NCBI GenBank assembly: GCA_050185825.1
Contig: JBFWZA010000001.1
Location: 372,001 to 436,000 of the forward strand
Source of the DNA: SZUA-309 sp050185825
GTDB taxonomy: Bacteria > Pseudomonadota > Gammaproteobacteria > Pseudomonadales > Azotimanducaceae
Direction: 5' to 3'
DNA length: 64,000 nt
Every line of letters starts with the position of its first letter. The first letter of the stretch is position 1. The position numbers were made by a program, and so were the translations under genes. Shown in pieces: positions 8,312 to 18,057 of the stretch. The notes beneath the pieces are model-generated. The model saw only the letters and a list, made by a program, of their open reading frames with translations. It had not been told where the DNA came from and did no database searches.

Positions 8312-9913
8312 ATGCCCGGCTATCTGCAGATGATCGACGAAGTGGCTTCCATGCGGGAAGGCCACCCCACCTGGGGCGCCATCAGCCCCGAGTACGTGGT
8401 GCGCATGAAGCTCCAGAACCGCTTCCGCACCGGCCTCGAGATCGCCCAGTACACGGCGGACATCATGCGCCGGGACATGGCCGCCTATGACGCGGACCCG
8501 TCCAAGTACACCCAGTCCCTGGGCGCCTGGCACGGCTTTATCGCCCAGCAGACCATGATGAGCGTGAAGAAGCATCACGGCTCGCTGGACCGTCGCTACA
8601 TTTACCTCTCCGGATGGATGGTGGCGGCGCTGCGCTCCAAGTTCGGTCCCCTCCCCGACCAGTCCATGCACGAGAAGACCACGGTGCCGGACCTGATCGA
8701 GGAGATCTACACCTTCCTCCGCCAGGCGGACGCCCGCGAGCTCAGGCACATCTTCGTGGCGCTGGACGAGGCCCGCGCCAACGGCGGCGACGTGGACAGG
8801 ATCATCCAGCAGATCGACAACTACGAGACCCACGTGGTGCCGATCATCGCCGACATCGATGCCGGCTTCGGCAACGAGGAGGCCACCTACCTGCTGGCCA
8901 AGCGGATGATCGAGGCCGGCGCCTGCGCCATCCAGATCGAGAATCAGGTCTCCGACGCCAAGCAGTGCGGCCACCAGGCCGGCAAGGTGACGGTGCCGCA
9001 CGAGGACTTCATCTCCAAGATCAACGCCATCCGCTACGCGTTCCTGGAGCTCGGCATCGACAACGGCATCATCGTCGCCCGCACCGACTCCCTCGGCGCT
9101 GGTCTCACCCAGAAAATCCCTGTTTCCCTGAAACCGGGCGATCTGGGCGACAAGTACTGTCAGTTCCTCGATGCGGAGGAAGTGCACAACATCGACGAGC
9201 TGAACGACGGCGACATCACCATTCACCAGGGCCGCAAGCTCTGCAAGCCGAAGCGGCTGGACAACGGCCTGTACGCGTTCAAGGAAGACACCGGTTTCGA
9301 TCGGGTGGTGCTCGACTGCATCACCAGCCTCGAGCACGGCGCCGACCTGCTCTGGATCGAGACGGAGAAGCCCAACGTCGCCCAGATCGCGGCGATGGTG
9401 AACGCGATCCGCAAGGAGCGCCCGGATGCCAAGCTCGTCTACAACAACTCGCCGTCCTTCAACTGGACGCTGAAGTTCCGTCAGCAGGTGTTCGAGGACT
9501 GGAAGAAAGCGGGCAAGGACGTCTCTAAGTACCCGGATCCGAAGAAGGACGAGAAGGGCCTCATGGACGTGGCGCTCGATCAGAGCGAGCTGGCGCTGGA
9601 AGCGGACCGTCTGATCCGCACCTTCCAGAAGGACGCGGCGCGGGAAGCAGGCATCTTCCACCACCTGATCACGCTGCCGACCTATCACACGGCGGCGCTG
9701 TCCACCGATGTGCTCTCCGAGGGCTACTTCGGCGCGGAGGGCATGCTGGCCTACGTGCTCGGTGTGCAGCGTCAGGAGATCCGGCGCGATCTGGCCGCGG
9801 TGAAGCACCAGGACCTGGCGGGCTCGAACGTGGGCGACGACCACAAGGAGTACTTCCTGGGTGAGAAAGCGCTGCTGGCCGGTGGTGCAGCGAACACCAT
9901 GAACCAGTTCTGA
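8312..9913 (+). CDS. aceA: isocitrate lyase
   Basis: Cleaves isocitrate to glyoxylate and succinate, the first step of the glyoxylate shunt needed to grow on acetate, fatty acids or other acetyl-CoA-yielding carbon. The 533-residue protein matches the long Pseudomonas-type subfamily. The catalytic loop is KQCGHQ at 217-222 (Cys219 as base), and metal and substrate segments such as IADIDAGFGN and IVARTDSLGA surround it. The ATG at 8312 has AGGA seven bases upstream, and the frame upstream of it reads as non-coding sequence. A strong terminator follows. No malate synthase gene is in the window. Confidence 0.96.
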   Translation: MPGYLQMIDEVASMREGHPTWGAISPEYVVRMKLQNRFRTGLEIAQYTADIMRRDMAAYDADPSKYTQSLGAWHGFIAQQTMMSVKKHHGSLDRRYIYLSGWMVAALRSKFGPLPDQSMHEKTTVPDLIEEIYTFLRQADARELRHIFVALDEARANGGDVDRIIQQIDNYETHVVPIIADIDAGFGNEEATYLLAKRMIEAGACAIQIENQVSDAKQCGHQAGKVTVPHEDFISKINAIRYAFLELGIDNGIIVARTDSLGAGLTQKIPVSLKPGDLGDKYCQFLDAEEVHNIDELNDGDITIHQGRKLCKPKRLDNGLYAFKEDTGFDRVVLDCITSLEHGADLLWIETEKPNVAQIAAMVNAIRKERPDAKLVYNNSPSFNWTLKFRQQVFEDWKKAGKDVSKYPDPKKDEKGLMDVALDQSELALEADRLIRTFQKDAAREAGIFHHLITLPTYHTAALSTDVLSEGYFGAEGMLAYVLGVQRQEIRRDLAAVKHQDLAGSNVGDDHKEYFLGEKALLAGGAANTMNQF

Positions 9914-9924
9914 CAGGGCGCCCG

Positions 9925-9949
9925 GTGTTTGGCGCCCAGCGCCAAACAC
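9925..9949 (+). other. perfect 11-base-pair inverted repeat after aceA
   Basis: GTGTTTGGCGC (9925-9935) and GCGCCAAACAC (9939-9949) are exact reverse complements separated by CCA, 11 bases after the aceA stop. No T run follows directly. It sits just ahead of the intrinsic terminator and may act as an mRNA 3'-end stabiliser or a protein-binding palindrome. Confidence 0.6.
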
Positions 9950-9960
9950 ACATAAACTCA

Positions 9961-9997
9961 GGCGGCTCCGCTGTACGGCGGGCCGCCTTTTTTCTTT
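9961..9997 (+). terminator. intrinsic terminator of aceA
   Basis: GGCGGC (9961-9966) pairs with GCCGCC (9982-9987) and is followed by six T, a C and four more T. This is a classic Rho-independent terminator placed about 50 bases past the aceA stop. It separates aceA from the DUF3089 gene. Confidence 0.85.
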
Positions 9998-10020
9998 TCA
10001 CACGGGGAGCGTGCGCAACG

Positions 10021-11109
10021 ATGCTCAGAAAGGTCCTCATCGGTCTCGCCGTGCTCATCGTCCTGCTGCTCCTGTCCGGCTTCCTGCTCCGTGACGTGCT
10101 GTTCTTCGCGCTGATGGCGAGCCGCATCGCTCCGGAGTCCGGCTTCGATCTCTCGCGCGCGCCGGCCGCACCCGCCTACGGCGATCCGTCCAGCTGGGCC
10201 GCGCTGCCGTCCTTCGACGATCCGAGCGACGAGGCGCCTTCCGGCTTCGAAGTCACGCCGCTGCCTGTCAGCGTCTTCTTCGTGCACCCCACCAGCTACA
10301 TGAAGCCGGACAACTGGAACCAGCCGCTGGACGACGAGGACGCGAACTGGGTGGTGGACGAGCGCGTGCTGCGCCACCAGGCGTCGATCTTCAACGGTTG
10401 CTGTGAGGTCTGGGCACCCCGCTACCGGCAGGCTACCTTCTTCTCGTTCATGGACCGCAACGGCGACGGTGCCAGGGCGCTGGATCTGGCCTACGCCGAC
10501 GTGAGCGCCGCGTTCGATGCGTTCCTCGCAGGTATCGACGGGCAGCCGTTCATTCTTGCCGGCCACTCACAGGGCACCGCGCACGCGGCGAGACTCCTGC
10601 GCGAGCGGATCGCCGGCACCGCGCTCGCTTCGCGCCTCGTCGCCGCCTATCTGGTGGGTTTCTCGATCGGCAAGGACCAGACCGGCGGCGTGCCCGCCTG
10701 CGACCATGCGGCAGCCGTGGGCTGCGTGGTCGGCTGGAACAGCGTGGACGGCGATGCCGGCGGGCTCTTTCCGGATGCGGAGGGACTCATCTGCACCAAC
10801 CCGCTCACCTGGGAGGACGACGGCGCTTACGCCGGCAACGACCTGAACCGGGGCGGTATCGGCTACCCCAGCTACGGCCGGCCACTGCCGGACGAGGACT
10901 ATCGGACCATGATCGTGGAACCCGGCGTCGCGGATGCGGAGTGCCGGCGTGGGGTGCTGAGCGTGGGCGATCTCCGCTCGGCCGATTTCCCCTCACGCAT
11001 GCCGGGCAGCAGCATGCACGTCTACGACTACAGCCTCTTCTACGCCAACGTCCGCAACAACGCCCTCACCCGGGCCCAGGCCTATCTCGCAGCCCGGTCC
11101 GGCGGATGA
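10021..11109 (+). CDS. membrane-anchored DUF3089 alpha/beta-hydrolase-like protein
   Basis: 362 residues with an N-terminal hydrophobic anchor or signal (about 4-35, VLIGLAVLIVLLLLSGFLL). The DUF3089 core follows: VFFVHPTSYMKPDNWNQP near 95, and the nucleophile elbow GHSQG at 181-185 with Ser183 as probable nucleophile. This fold is a predicted periplasmic serine hydrolase of unknown substrate. The start at 10021 is chosen because it opens directly on the anchor; the longer frame from 9925 would run through the aceA terminator. It stands between aceA and TonB-dependent receptor 2 on the same strand. Confidence 0.88.
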   Translation: MLRKVLIGLAVLIVLLLLSGFLLRDVLFFALMASRIAPESGFDLSRAPAAPAYGDPSSWAALPSFDDPSDEAPSGFEVTPLPVSVFFVHPTSYMKPDNWNQPLDDEDANWVVDERVLRHQASIFNGCCEVWAPRYRQATFFSFMDRNGDGARALDLAYADVSAAFDAFLAGIDGQPFILAGHSQGTAHAARLLRERIAGTALASRLVAAYLVGFSIGKDQTGGVPACDHAAAVGCVVGWNSVDGDAGGLFPDAEGLICTNPLTWEDDGAYAGNDLNRGGIGYPSYGRPLPDEDYRTMIVEPGVADAECRRGVLSVGDLRSADFPSRMPGSSMHVYDYSLFYANVRNNALTRAQAYLAARSGG

Positions 11110-11268
11110 ACCTGCCATCGTCAGGGGGTTTGCACAGAACGCTACTCTCCAGCACACTCTGCGCATTCGGCTTCGGCCGGGACGGAAGCCGGGGAGGTTT
11201 CCGGGGAACAGGATCGAATAACGCGCGCTCCTTGAGCGCACAGAATCACAGTCCTGGAGGGGAGAAAC

Positions 11269-14200
11269 ATGACCTCGCATCTGCTGCGATCGCTGATCGC
11301 GGTCCTATTCGTCGTACCTGCACTCGCAATTGCTCAATCCGGTGAGATCGAGGAAGTCATCGTCACCGGCTCCTACCTGAAGGGGACACCGGAGGACGCG
11401 CCGTCCCCCGTTCAGACCCTGCAGAGGGAAGAGATCGTCGCATCCGGCGCCTCGGATATGTCCGAGGTGATCCGCAACCTGACTGTGGCCTCCGGCTCCG
11501 ACACCGCGCCCCAGGACGGCACCCGCTTCAACGGCGCCGCGGGCTCGGGTCTCGCCAACGTCAACCTGAGAGGCCTGGGTCCCACCGCCACCCTCGTGCT
11601 GCTCGACGGCAAGCGGCTGCCGGAGGCCGGCCAGAAGCTCGCGGACGGCGACCGCTTCGTGGACATCAACAGCATTCCGATCACGATGATCGAGCGGGTC
11701 GAGGTGCTGAAAGGCGGAGCGTCCGCGACCTACGGCTCGGATGCCATCGCCGGTGTGGTGAACTTCATCACCCGCAGCGACTTCGAAGGCTTCGAGTTCA
11801 CGGCCAAGTACCAGGACGTAACCCAGGGCAACCAGGTGGATGCCACCCTGGGCGCGATCTTCGGCTGGGCCAGCGATGACGGCCGCACCAACTTCGTCAT
11901 CGGCGGCGAGTGGTTCGACCGGCAGAAGATGGAGGCCGGAGATCGTCCGGATCTCCGGGCCGATCTGTACGACAAGCAGGACGCGGCCTTCATCAACCGC
12001 TTCACCTTCACCGGTGGGGATGCAAACTGTCTGAACGTGGGCCGCGACTACTACCGCGACAACTTCGACGGCTCCGATCCACAGGCCTGCTACGAGCCCG
12101 GCATCGACAGGCCCAACTACATCATGATTCCGGCGCAGAGTCGCGGCAGCGTGATGGCCGATTTCCGCCACTCGTTCTCTGAGTCGCTCGAGTTCTACGG
12201 CCAGGCGTCCTACCTGAAAGGCGAAAGTGGCTCGAAGGAAGCGGTCAACGTGGGACCCCTCGAGCCGAAGTACTTTCTGCCGTGGCTGATCGGCGCCACT
12301 TCGGGCGTGCCGATTCCGGCTACCGGCTGGCCGAACGACCCATCGCTCATTCCCAACGGCGGGCCGCTGCCGCATCCGGCTCTGGCGCCGTTTTTGCCAC
12401 CGGGATTCTTTCCGCTGGAGCTGGCCGACTACGACCTGCGGACGCCAGGCATCGAGGCGGCACGTGAGTACGGAAGCGGCAACGACAACGAGACCTGGCG
12501 CGTATCTGTGGGGGTGCGTGGCGACTTCGAGCTCGGCAGCAGGGACTGGAGCTACGACCTGTCGGTCAGTCGCGGCGAGAACGACTTCAGCACCCACACG
12601 CTGGAGATCGACAAGGACCGGCTGGAGCTCGCGATGTACGGCCTCGGCGGTCCGGACTGCACACCGAACGGCTCGCTGGATCCCACTGACCCGCGGGCTG
12701 CCGCTGCCCGCTTCCTGCTGGCCGGCACCGACGGGCAGTTCGACGACACCGCCACGGCACCCGGCACCGTGGGCACGCTGGAGCCGCTGTTCATGGCCCT
12801 ATCTGGACCCCTGCCCGGCTTCCCGTATATCAACGAGGACAACCTCGTGATGGCCATGACCAGCTCGAACATGGGCGATGCCGACCAGGGTTGCTACTTC
12901 TTCAACCCGTTCCTGTCACGGGATCTGGCCGGGCAGCCGAATTCGGAAGAGCTGCTGCGCTGGATCGAGTACCCCATGGACGACTACCAGAAGACCAATA
13001 CCTTCCTCACGGAGGTGGATCTGGTCTTCACGGGAGAACTCTTCGAGTTCAACGGAAACATGGTGCAGCTCGCCATTGGCGGCCAGTACCGTGAGGAAGG
13101 CCGCAAGACGGACGTGAATCCGCAGATCACGGGCTCGGTGAACAGCTTCGGCCGGCTCTCCGGTGGCACCTCTTTCGGCGGACTCTCCGAAAACCGCAAC
13201 TTCGACGCCCAGCGCGACATCTGGGCGGTGTTCGCGGAGATCGGTATTCCCCTCACGGACGACATCGATGTGCAGATCGCCGGCCGTTACGAGGACTACG
13301 GCGGCGACATCGGCTCCACCTTCGACCCGAAGCTGGCCATCCGCTGGCAGACCACGGACTCCCTGGTGCTGCGTGGCAACGTGACGTCGAGCTTCCGCGG
13401 TCCGGCGCTGGCCCAGGTCAACGAGGGCACCGGCTACAGCCTGGAGTTCGGTGTGGCGGACGTGCTGGGTCAGGGTACCAACCCGGCCGGCGCCAACTGT
13501 GTCCGCACGGGTCGTTGCGCGATTCCGGCCGAGGATGCGGCGCCCACCATCATCATCGTCAAGCAGGGCCTGGAGACGCCGGACCTGCAGCCGGAAACGG
13601 CCATCTCCTGGAACATCGGTGCGATCTGGTCGCCCGTGCAGGGTCCGCTCGAGGGTCTGACCATCGGCGCGGACTACTACCAGATCAACTTCGAGGACAA
13701 GATCATCGACGTGCCGACTCAGGCCTTCCTCACCGAGGAACAGGCGCTGTTCGAGAGCGCGCTGGCGGCTGGTGACTTCGTCATCGTCGATCCCACGCTC
13801 GGCAACTTCGGTGAGCCCTGCGATCCCAGCGAGGCCCAATACGATCCGGGCGCTACAAATCCACTGGCGGAGGCCTGCCAGGTCAACCCGTCAGCGTATG
13901 CCGTCACAGCCTCCAGCTCGGCGTTCGACGGCAACGTGCTCCGGCGGCCGGACAAATCGCGGTCGCTGCAAATCATCTCCAGCCGCGCCATCAACACCGG
14001 CAAGGTGGACGTGTCCGGCATCGATGCCAACCTGCAGTACGTCTTCGAAGCGGGCCCGGGCCAGTGGATCATCGACGGCAATCTGAACTACATCATCGAG
14101 CACAAGGTGAAGGACTTCCCCACGGGTCAGCCCGACTACGACGCTGCCGGCTGGGCCAATCGCGGTCCGAACCGGCGGATCTCCCGGTCCATGCCCGATC

Positions 14201-14517
14201 TCAAGGGTGATGCGGGCCTCTCGTGGATGTACAACCGCCACTTCGCGCGGCTCGGTATGCGCTACGTAGGCTCCTACAAGGACGACTCCGTGCCGTCGCT
14301 GCGGCTCGAGGAGGAGTTCGACGATTACTTCGCGTTCGACCTGAACTACGCCTACACCTTCGACATGGGCGATATGGGCGACCTGCAGGTCTCGCTGGGC
14401 GCCATCGACCTGTTCCAGGCCGATCTGCCCAACGTCAAGGACTCACGCGGCGTCGACCTCTACACCTTCGACCAGCGTGGTCGTCGTCTCTACGCGAGCG
14501 TGCTCTACCGGCTGTAG
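11269..14517 (+). CDS. TonB-dependent outer-membrane receptor (2)
   Basis: 1082-residue receptor. It has a signal peptide (1-23, ending AIAQS), a TonB box-like EEVIVTGSYLKG, a plug with the segments LRGLGPTATLVLLDGKRLPEAGQK and IERVEVLKGGASATYGSDAIAGVVNFITR, a large barrel, and the end YASVLYRL with the typical hydrophobic C-terminus. A strong Shine-Dalgarno run (GGAGGGGAG) lies before the ATG. A 6-base-pair GC hairpin (GCGCTC at 11225-11230 with GAGCGC at 11234-11239) lies in the leader. Its plug closely resembles receptor 1, suggesting paralogy. The ligand is unknown; the length fits receptors for bulky substrates. Confidence 0.93.
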   Translation: MTSHLLRSLIAVLFVVPALAIAQSGEIEEVIVTGSYLKGTPEDAPSPVQTLQREEIVASGASDMSEVIRNLTVASGSDTAPQDGTRFNGAAGSGLANVNLRGLGPTATLVLLDGKRLPEAGQKLADGDRFVDINSIPITMIERVEVLKGGASATYGSDAIAGVVNFITRSDFEGFEFTAKYQDVTQGNQVDATLGAIFGWASDDGRTNFVIGGEWFDRQKMEAGDRPDLRADLYDKQDAAFINRFTFTGGDANCLNVGRDYYRDNFDGSDPQACYEPGIDRPNYIMIPAQSRGSVMADFRHSFSESLEFYGQASYLKGESGSKEAVNVGPLEPKYFLPWLIGATSGVPIPATGWPNDPSLIPNGGPLPHPALAPFLPPGFFPLELADYDLRTPGIEAAREYGSGNDNETWRVSVGVRGDFELGSRDWSYDLSVSRGENDFSTHTLEIDKDRLELAMYGLGGPDCTPNGSLDPTDPRAAAARFLLAGTDGQFDDTATAPGTVGTLEPLFMALSGPLPGFPYINEDNLVMAMTSSNMGDADQGCYFFNPFLSRDLAGQPNSEELLRWIEYPMDDYQKTNTFLTEVDLVFTGELFEFNGNMVQLAIGGQYREEGRKTDVNPQITGSVNSFGRLSGGTSFGGLSENRNFDAQRDIWAVFAEIGIPLTDDIDVQIAGRYEDYGGDIGSTFDPKLAIRWQTTDSLVLRGNVTSSFRGPALAQVNEGTGYSLEFGVADVLGQGTNPAGANCVRTGRCAIPAEDAAPTIIIVKQGLETPDLQPETAISWNIGAIWSPVQGPLEGLTIGADYYQINFEDKIIDVPTQAFLTEEQALFESALAAGDFVIVDPTLGNFGEPCDPSEAQYDPGATNPLAEACQVNPSAYAVTASSSAFDGNVLRRPDKSRSLQIISSRAINTGKVDVSGIDANLQYVFEAGPGQWIIDGNLNYIIEHKVKDFPTGQPDYDAAGWANRGPNRRISRSMPDLKGDAGLSWMYNRHFARLGMRYVGSYKDDSVPSLRLEEEFDDYFAFDLNYAYTFDMGDMGDLQVSLGAIDLFQADLPNVKDSRGVDLYTFDQRGRRLYASVLYRL

Positions 14518-14542
14518 AGCCGAGGGCACCAGCGCGCTCGAG

Positions 14543-14569
14543 AAGGCCGGCACCCGCCGGCCTTTTTTT
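14543..14569 (+). terminator. intrinsic terminator of TonB-dependent receptor 2
   Basis: GGCCGGC (14545-14551) and GCCGGCC (14556-14562) form a 7-base-pair stem with an ACCC loop. It is extended by A-T pairs and followed by seven T at 14563-14569, about 25 bases past the receptor stop. Confidence 0.9.
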
Positions 14570-14658
14570 ATCCCTGCGAGCCATCTTGCGCCGGTCCGCC
14601 AACTTGTACATGCTAGCGGGGACCTCAATGGGAGGGGTTCGTTTCAGGCTCGCGGCAG

Positions 14659-14676
14659 GCGTACCGCCCGGTACGC
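14659..14676. promoter_or_regulatory. operator-like palindrome upstream of TonB-dependent receptor 3
   Basis: GCGTACCG (14659-14666) and CGGTACGC (14669-14676) are perfect inverted repeats with a 2-base spacer, about 90 bases before the receptor ATG. The tight spacing looks like a binding site for a dimeric regulator rather than an RNA hairpin. No regulator gene is adjacent. Confidence 0.4.
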
Positions 14677-14767
14677 AGGAAGGAGAGCAGCGCGCGGGCA
14701 AAACAACGACACGGACGAGCGGCTGGGAGGCTGGTCGCCGTGTGACAGTGAGCCGATGGAGGGGATT

Positions 14768-17593
14768 ATGAAGTCCAATGTCACGGGCACCGCGTGCCCG
14801 CTGCTCTGCTGCCTGTTTCTCTTGCTGCCGATGTCTGCTGCCGCCGAGGAGAGTGCGGCCAGCCGGCGCATCGAAGAGGTGATCGTCACCGCCGAAAAAC
14901 GCGAATCCACGGTATCCGATACGTCCATCTCCATCACCGCGTTCGGCGAGTCGATGATCGAGGACTTCGGGATACAGGGTGCCGACGAGATGGTCAACTT
15001 CATCCCGGCGACCACCCGGGACGCCTACGACATCCGCATCCGCGGTGTCGGTAGAAACTTCCGGGCGCTGGGCGGCGACCCCGGGGTCGCAACCTACTAC
15101 AACGGCGTCTACTCGGAGGACTTCGGCATCGCGTCCTCGGAGAGCGCCCTGTACGACATCGGCCGGATCGAGGTGCTGCGCGGACCGCAGGGCACGCTCT
15201 ACGGCCGCAACTCCATCGGCGGCGCGCTCAACTACATCACCAACCGACCGACGTACGAGTTCGAGGGCGAGCTCCGGGCAACGATCGGCAACCTCGGCAC
15301 GTAGGAATACTACGGGGTGCTGTCCGGACCGCTCATCAAGGACCGTCTGGCATACCGGCTCACCGGCGTTCGCCGCGACCGGGACGGCGCGCAGAAGGGT
15401 ATCGACGGCTCCGAGGACGTGAACTCCGTCGGCGACCAGAATATCGCGGTTGCCCTCAACTGGCAGATCGCCGAAGGCTGGGAAGCCAACGTCCGCTGGA
15501 ACGACCGGAAGTCCGACCGCATCATCAACGACACCGTGCTGGTGACGGAGGGCCCGATCACGTCGGCAGGCACTCAGCGCAGGGGTGTCCGCGCGACCGA
15601 CGTCTACGCGCTCGGCATCGTGCCGGTACCGGCGCCGCTGTTCGGCGGCCTCGTGCCCTACACCGGGCCGACCATGACCTTCGCGGATCCCGTCACCGGC
15701 TCACCCGTGCAGGCCATCTACGCCAGACCCGGCGTGGATGCGGCGGCATCAACCATGCTGAACTCGGCATACCAGACGAATCCCGACGTATTCGATCCCG
15801 ACATCGAAGACCTCAACGGTTACGCGCTCACCCACAACCGCAACGATGAGGTGTTCAACCAGCAGGCGGTGCTTGCCGATCTGTCCTGGGACATCAACGA
15901 GACCACGCAGATCAAGTGGATCGGCGGCTGGCAGGATTTCGACTACACGTTCTTCATCGACAGCGACAACTCCACGAGCAGCCTCACGTCCTATTACCAG
16001 CTCGTCAAGGAGTCCGTGGAGACGTTCTCCAACGAGCTCCAGCTTCTCTGGCAGATCGGCGACAACCTCCAGCTCACCAGCGGGGTTTATCAGTTCCAGT
16101 CGAAACGCCGCCAGCGGTACTCGGTGAACAACGACACCAATCAGGGTCGCTGGACCGATCCCGTGAATTACGGCTTCATGGTCGGCTTCCTCGCCGGCAC
16201 CGTGCCCGTGACCGTCGGCGACGCGGCCCCCGGCACCTCCCTGTACGGACCGGCCGTGGGCGACGCGAACGGACTCCTATACGGCATCGACAACACGGTG
16301 ACGACCGACGCCTACGCGGCGTACACCCAGGGTGTGTACACCTTCAATGAGAACTGGGCCGTGACGGTGGGCGTGCGCTGGGCGCGTGACGAGAAGTCGG
16401 CCGCGGAGCAGCGCGGTGGGTACACGGAGAGTGCGGCTTTCCTGCCCGCCATCAGCTCGATCGTTACCGAACCTTTCTGCCAGAACACCTATAACGTCCC
16501 GGACTGCGCAACCCTCGGCCTCACGCCGCTGGCGATGATGAACATCTTCATGGGCAACGCCTCGTTCACACCCACCGCCAACCCCAACATGCCCATCACG
16601 CCCACCTGCGCGCTGGACGACCCGGACTGCGCGACACCGCTGCGGCTCCAGGCCTTCCCGATCTCCTGGGCCGATGCCTCGGAGCCGAGCAAGAACGACT
16701 GGTCGAAGGTGACCTATCGCGTGAACCTCGACTGGACGCCGAACGACAATACGCTGTTCTATCTCGGCGTCACCACGGGTTACCGCTCGGGTGGCTACTC
16801 GCTCGGTCTGCTCGGCACCCAGTCGCAGCTCTTCGACGAGAACGGCGACCCTATCAGCGGCCGCACCGGCCCCTCCGCCACGTACGACGAGGAGGACGTG
16901 ATCGCCTACGAGTTCGGCTACAAGGGATCCCTGTTCGACGACCGGTTGCAGATCTTCTCCGCCCTCTACTACTACGACTACGAGGGCTACCAGGACGAGG
17001 TCCAGGAGTTTCAGGCAGAGACCGGCGGCGATCGCAACGTGGTGATCAACGTCGACGACGCCTCCAACATGGGCTTCGAGCTGGAAGGCGTGTGGCTGGC
17101 CACCGACTCCTGGACCATCGGCGGCAACTACTCGTACACGCGAACCGAGTACAAGTCGGACGTCTTCATCGTCGTCGACGACGACCCCGCCGCGCCGAAC
17201 ACCCTGTTCCCGTCCAATGTCGTGAATCTCAAGGGCAACGATCTGAAGCGGATTCCCCGCCAGAAGGCGACGCTCTACTCCACGTACGACTTCAATTTCG
17301 CCGCCGGGGTGCTCACCTTCGGCGGGTCGGCATCGTACACGGGCAAGTACTGGGATTCCGGCATCAAGCGGGACCTCGATCTGGTGCCCGAGCGGTACCG
17401 CATCGATCTCTACGCGAGCTGGCGCGACAACCGGGACCGGTGGAACATCCGGGCGTTCGTGGACGACGTGACCGAGGAGGGCGCGGCGCGGGGCATCGGA
17501 ACACCCACCGCCTCGGGCAACTGGCAGTTGACCGCCGACTACCTCTATCCGCGCTTCTACGGCGTCGACGTTACCTTCCGGCTCGGCAACTGA
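14768..17593 (+). pseudogene. TonB-dependent receptor (3) interrupted by an in-frame amber codon
   Basis: The reading frame from ATG 14768 (Shine-Dalgarno GGAGGGG) to TGA 17591-17593 encodes a receptor of about 941 codons. It has a signal peptide (1-27), TonB box EEVIVTAEKRES, plug segments IRIRGVGRNF and IEVLRGPQGTLYGRNSIGGALNYIT, and the barrel end YGVDVTFRLGN. Codon 179 (15302-15304) is TAG. The frame continues without shift (GNLGT-stop-EYYGVLSGPLIKDRLAYRLTG), exactly where homologous plugs usually read Gln or another residue, so one base change (for example CAG to TAG) explains it. It is otherwise intact with normal codon usage, so it is either a very recent pseudogene, a suppressed amber, or a sequencing error. 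Confidence 0.85.
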
Positions 17594-17611
17594 GCCGGGT
17601 TCCAGAACGGA

Positions 17612-17641
17612 GAAGGCCGGCGAAAGCCGGCCTTCGTTTTT
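17612..17641 (+). terminator. intrinsic terminator of TonB-dependent receptor 3
   Basis: GAAGGCCGGC (17612-17621) and GCCGGCCTTC (17626-17635) form a perfect 10-base-pair stem closed by a GAAA tetraloop and followed by GTTTTT. It lies 18 bases past the receptor stop. The A-poor far side makes it mainly a plus-strand terminator, though the convergent SUI1 gene ends 22 bases away. Confidence 0.92.
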
Positions 17642-17663
17642 CCGGGCCAGGTGCGACCGGCGC

Positions 17664-18017
17664 TCAACCGCCGCTGCGCTTCACACGATATCCTTCGCCG
17701 GCAAGGTAGGCCTGAGCCTTCTCCCGCTGATCCCCCTGCAGCTCGATCATCCCGTCCTTCACCGTGCCGCCGACGCCGCAGCGGGATTTCAGCGCCTTCG
17801 CGAGCTTGACGAGCTCCACATCGGCAAGCGGCAGGCCGCGGATGAGCGTCACGCCGGCGCCCTTCCGCGCCTTGGTTTCCCGGGAGACAGTCACCACGCC
17901 ATCCCCTTCCCGCGGCCGGCTCCGGTCGCGGCACACGCAGGACTCCACGGGGCGCCGGCAGCCGGAGCAGTGTCGCCCGCCATCCGTGCTGTAAACCAGA
18001 CCGCCCCGCTTCTTCAT
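17664..18017 (-). CDS. yciH: YciH/SUI1 family translation factor
   Basis: 117-residue homologue of eukaryotic eIF1 and E. coli YciH, which can affect start-codon fidelity in initiation. An N-terminal Cys-rich segment (GRHCSGCRRPVESCVC, residues about 15-30) could bind a metal. The SUI1 core follows (VTVSRETKARKGAGVTLIRGL, then LKSRCGVGGTVKDGMIELQGDQREKAQAYL), with the family Gly-rich loop. It is last in a minus-strand series after the SDR gene, with a 40-base gap. Relevant here because two genes in the window appear to use ATT starts; any link is speculation. Confidence 0.9.
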   Translation of the reverse strand: MKKRGGLVYSTDGGRHCSGCRRPVESCVCRDRSRPREGDGVVTVSRETKARKGAGVTLIRGLPLADVELVKLAKALKSRCGVGGTVKDGMIELQGDQREKAQAYLAGEGYRVKRSGG

Positions 18018-18057
18018 CGAGAGCGATTCTTCACGCCGATACCGGGCTTCCCAGGCC

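Noticed and set aside
8258..9949. A 560-codon minus-strand frame covering isocitrate lyase
   Set aside because: Isocitrate lyase on the plus strand is unambiguous; the opposite frame has no homology-like features.
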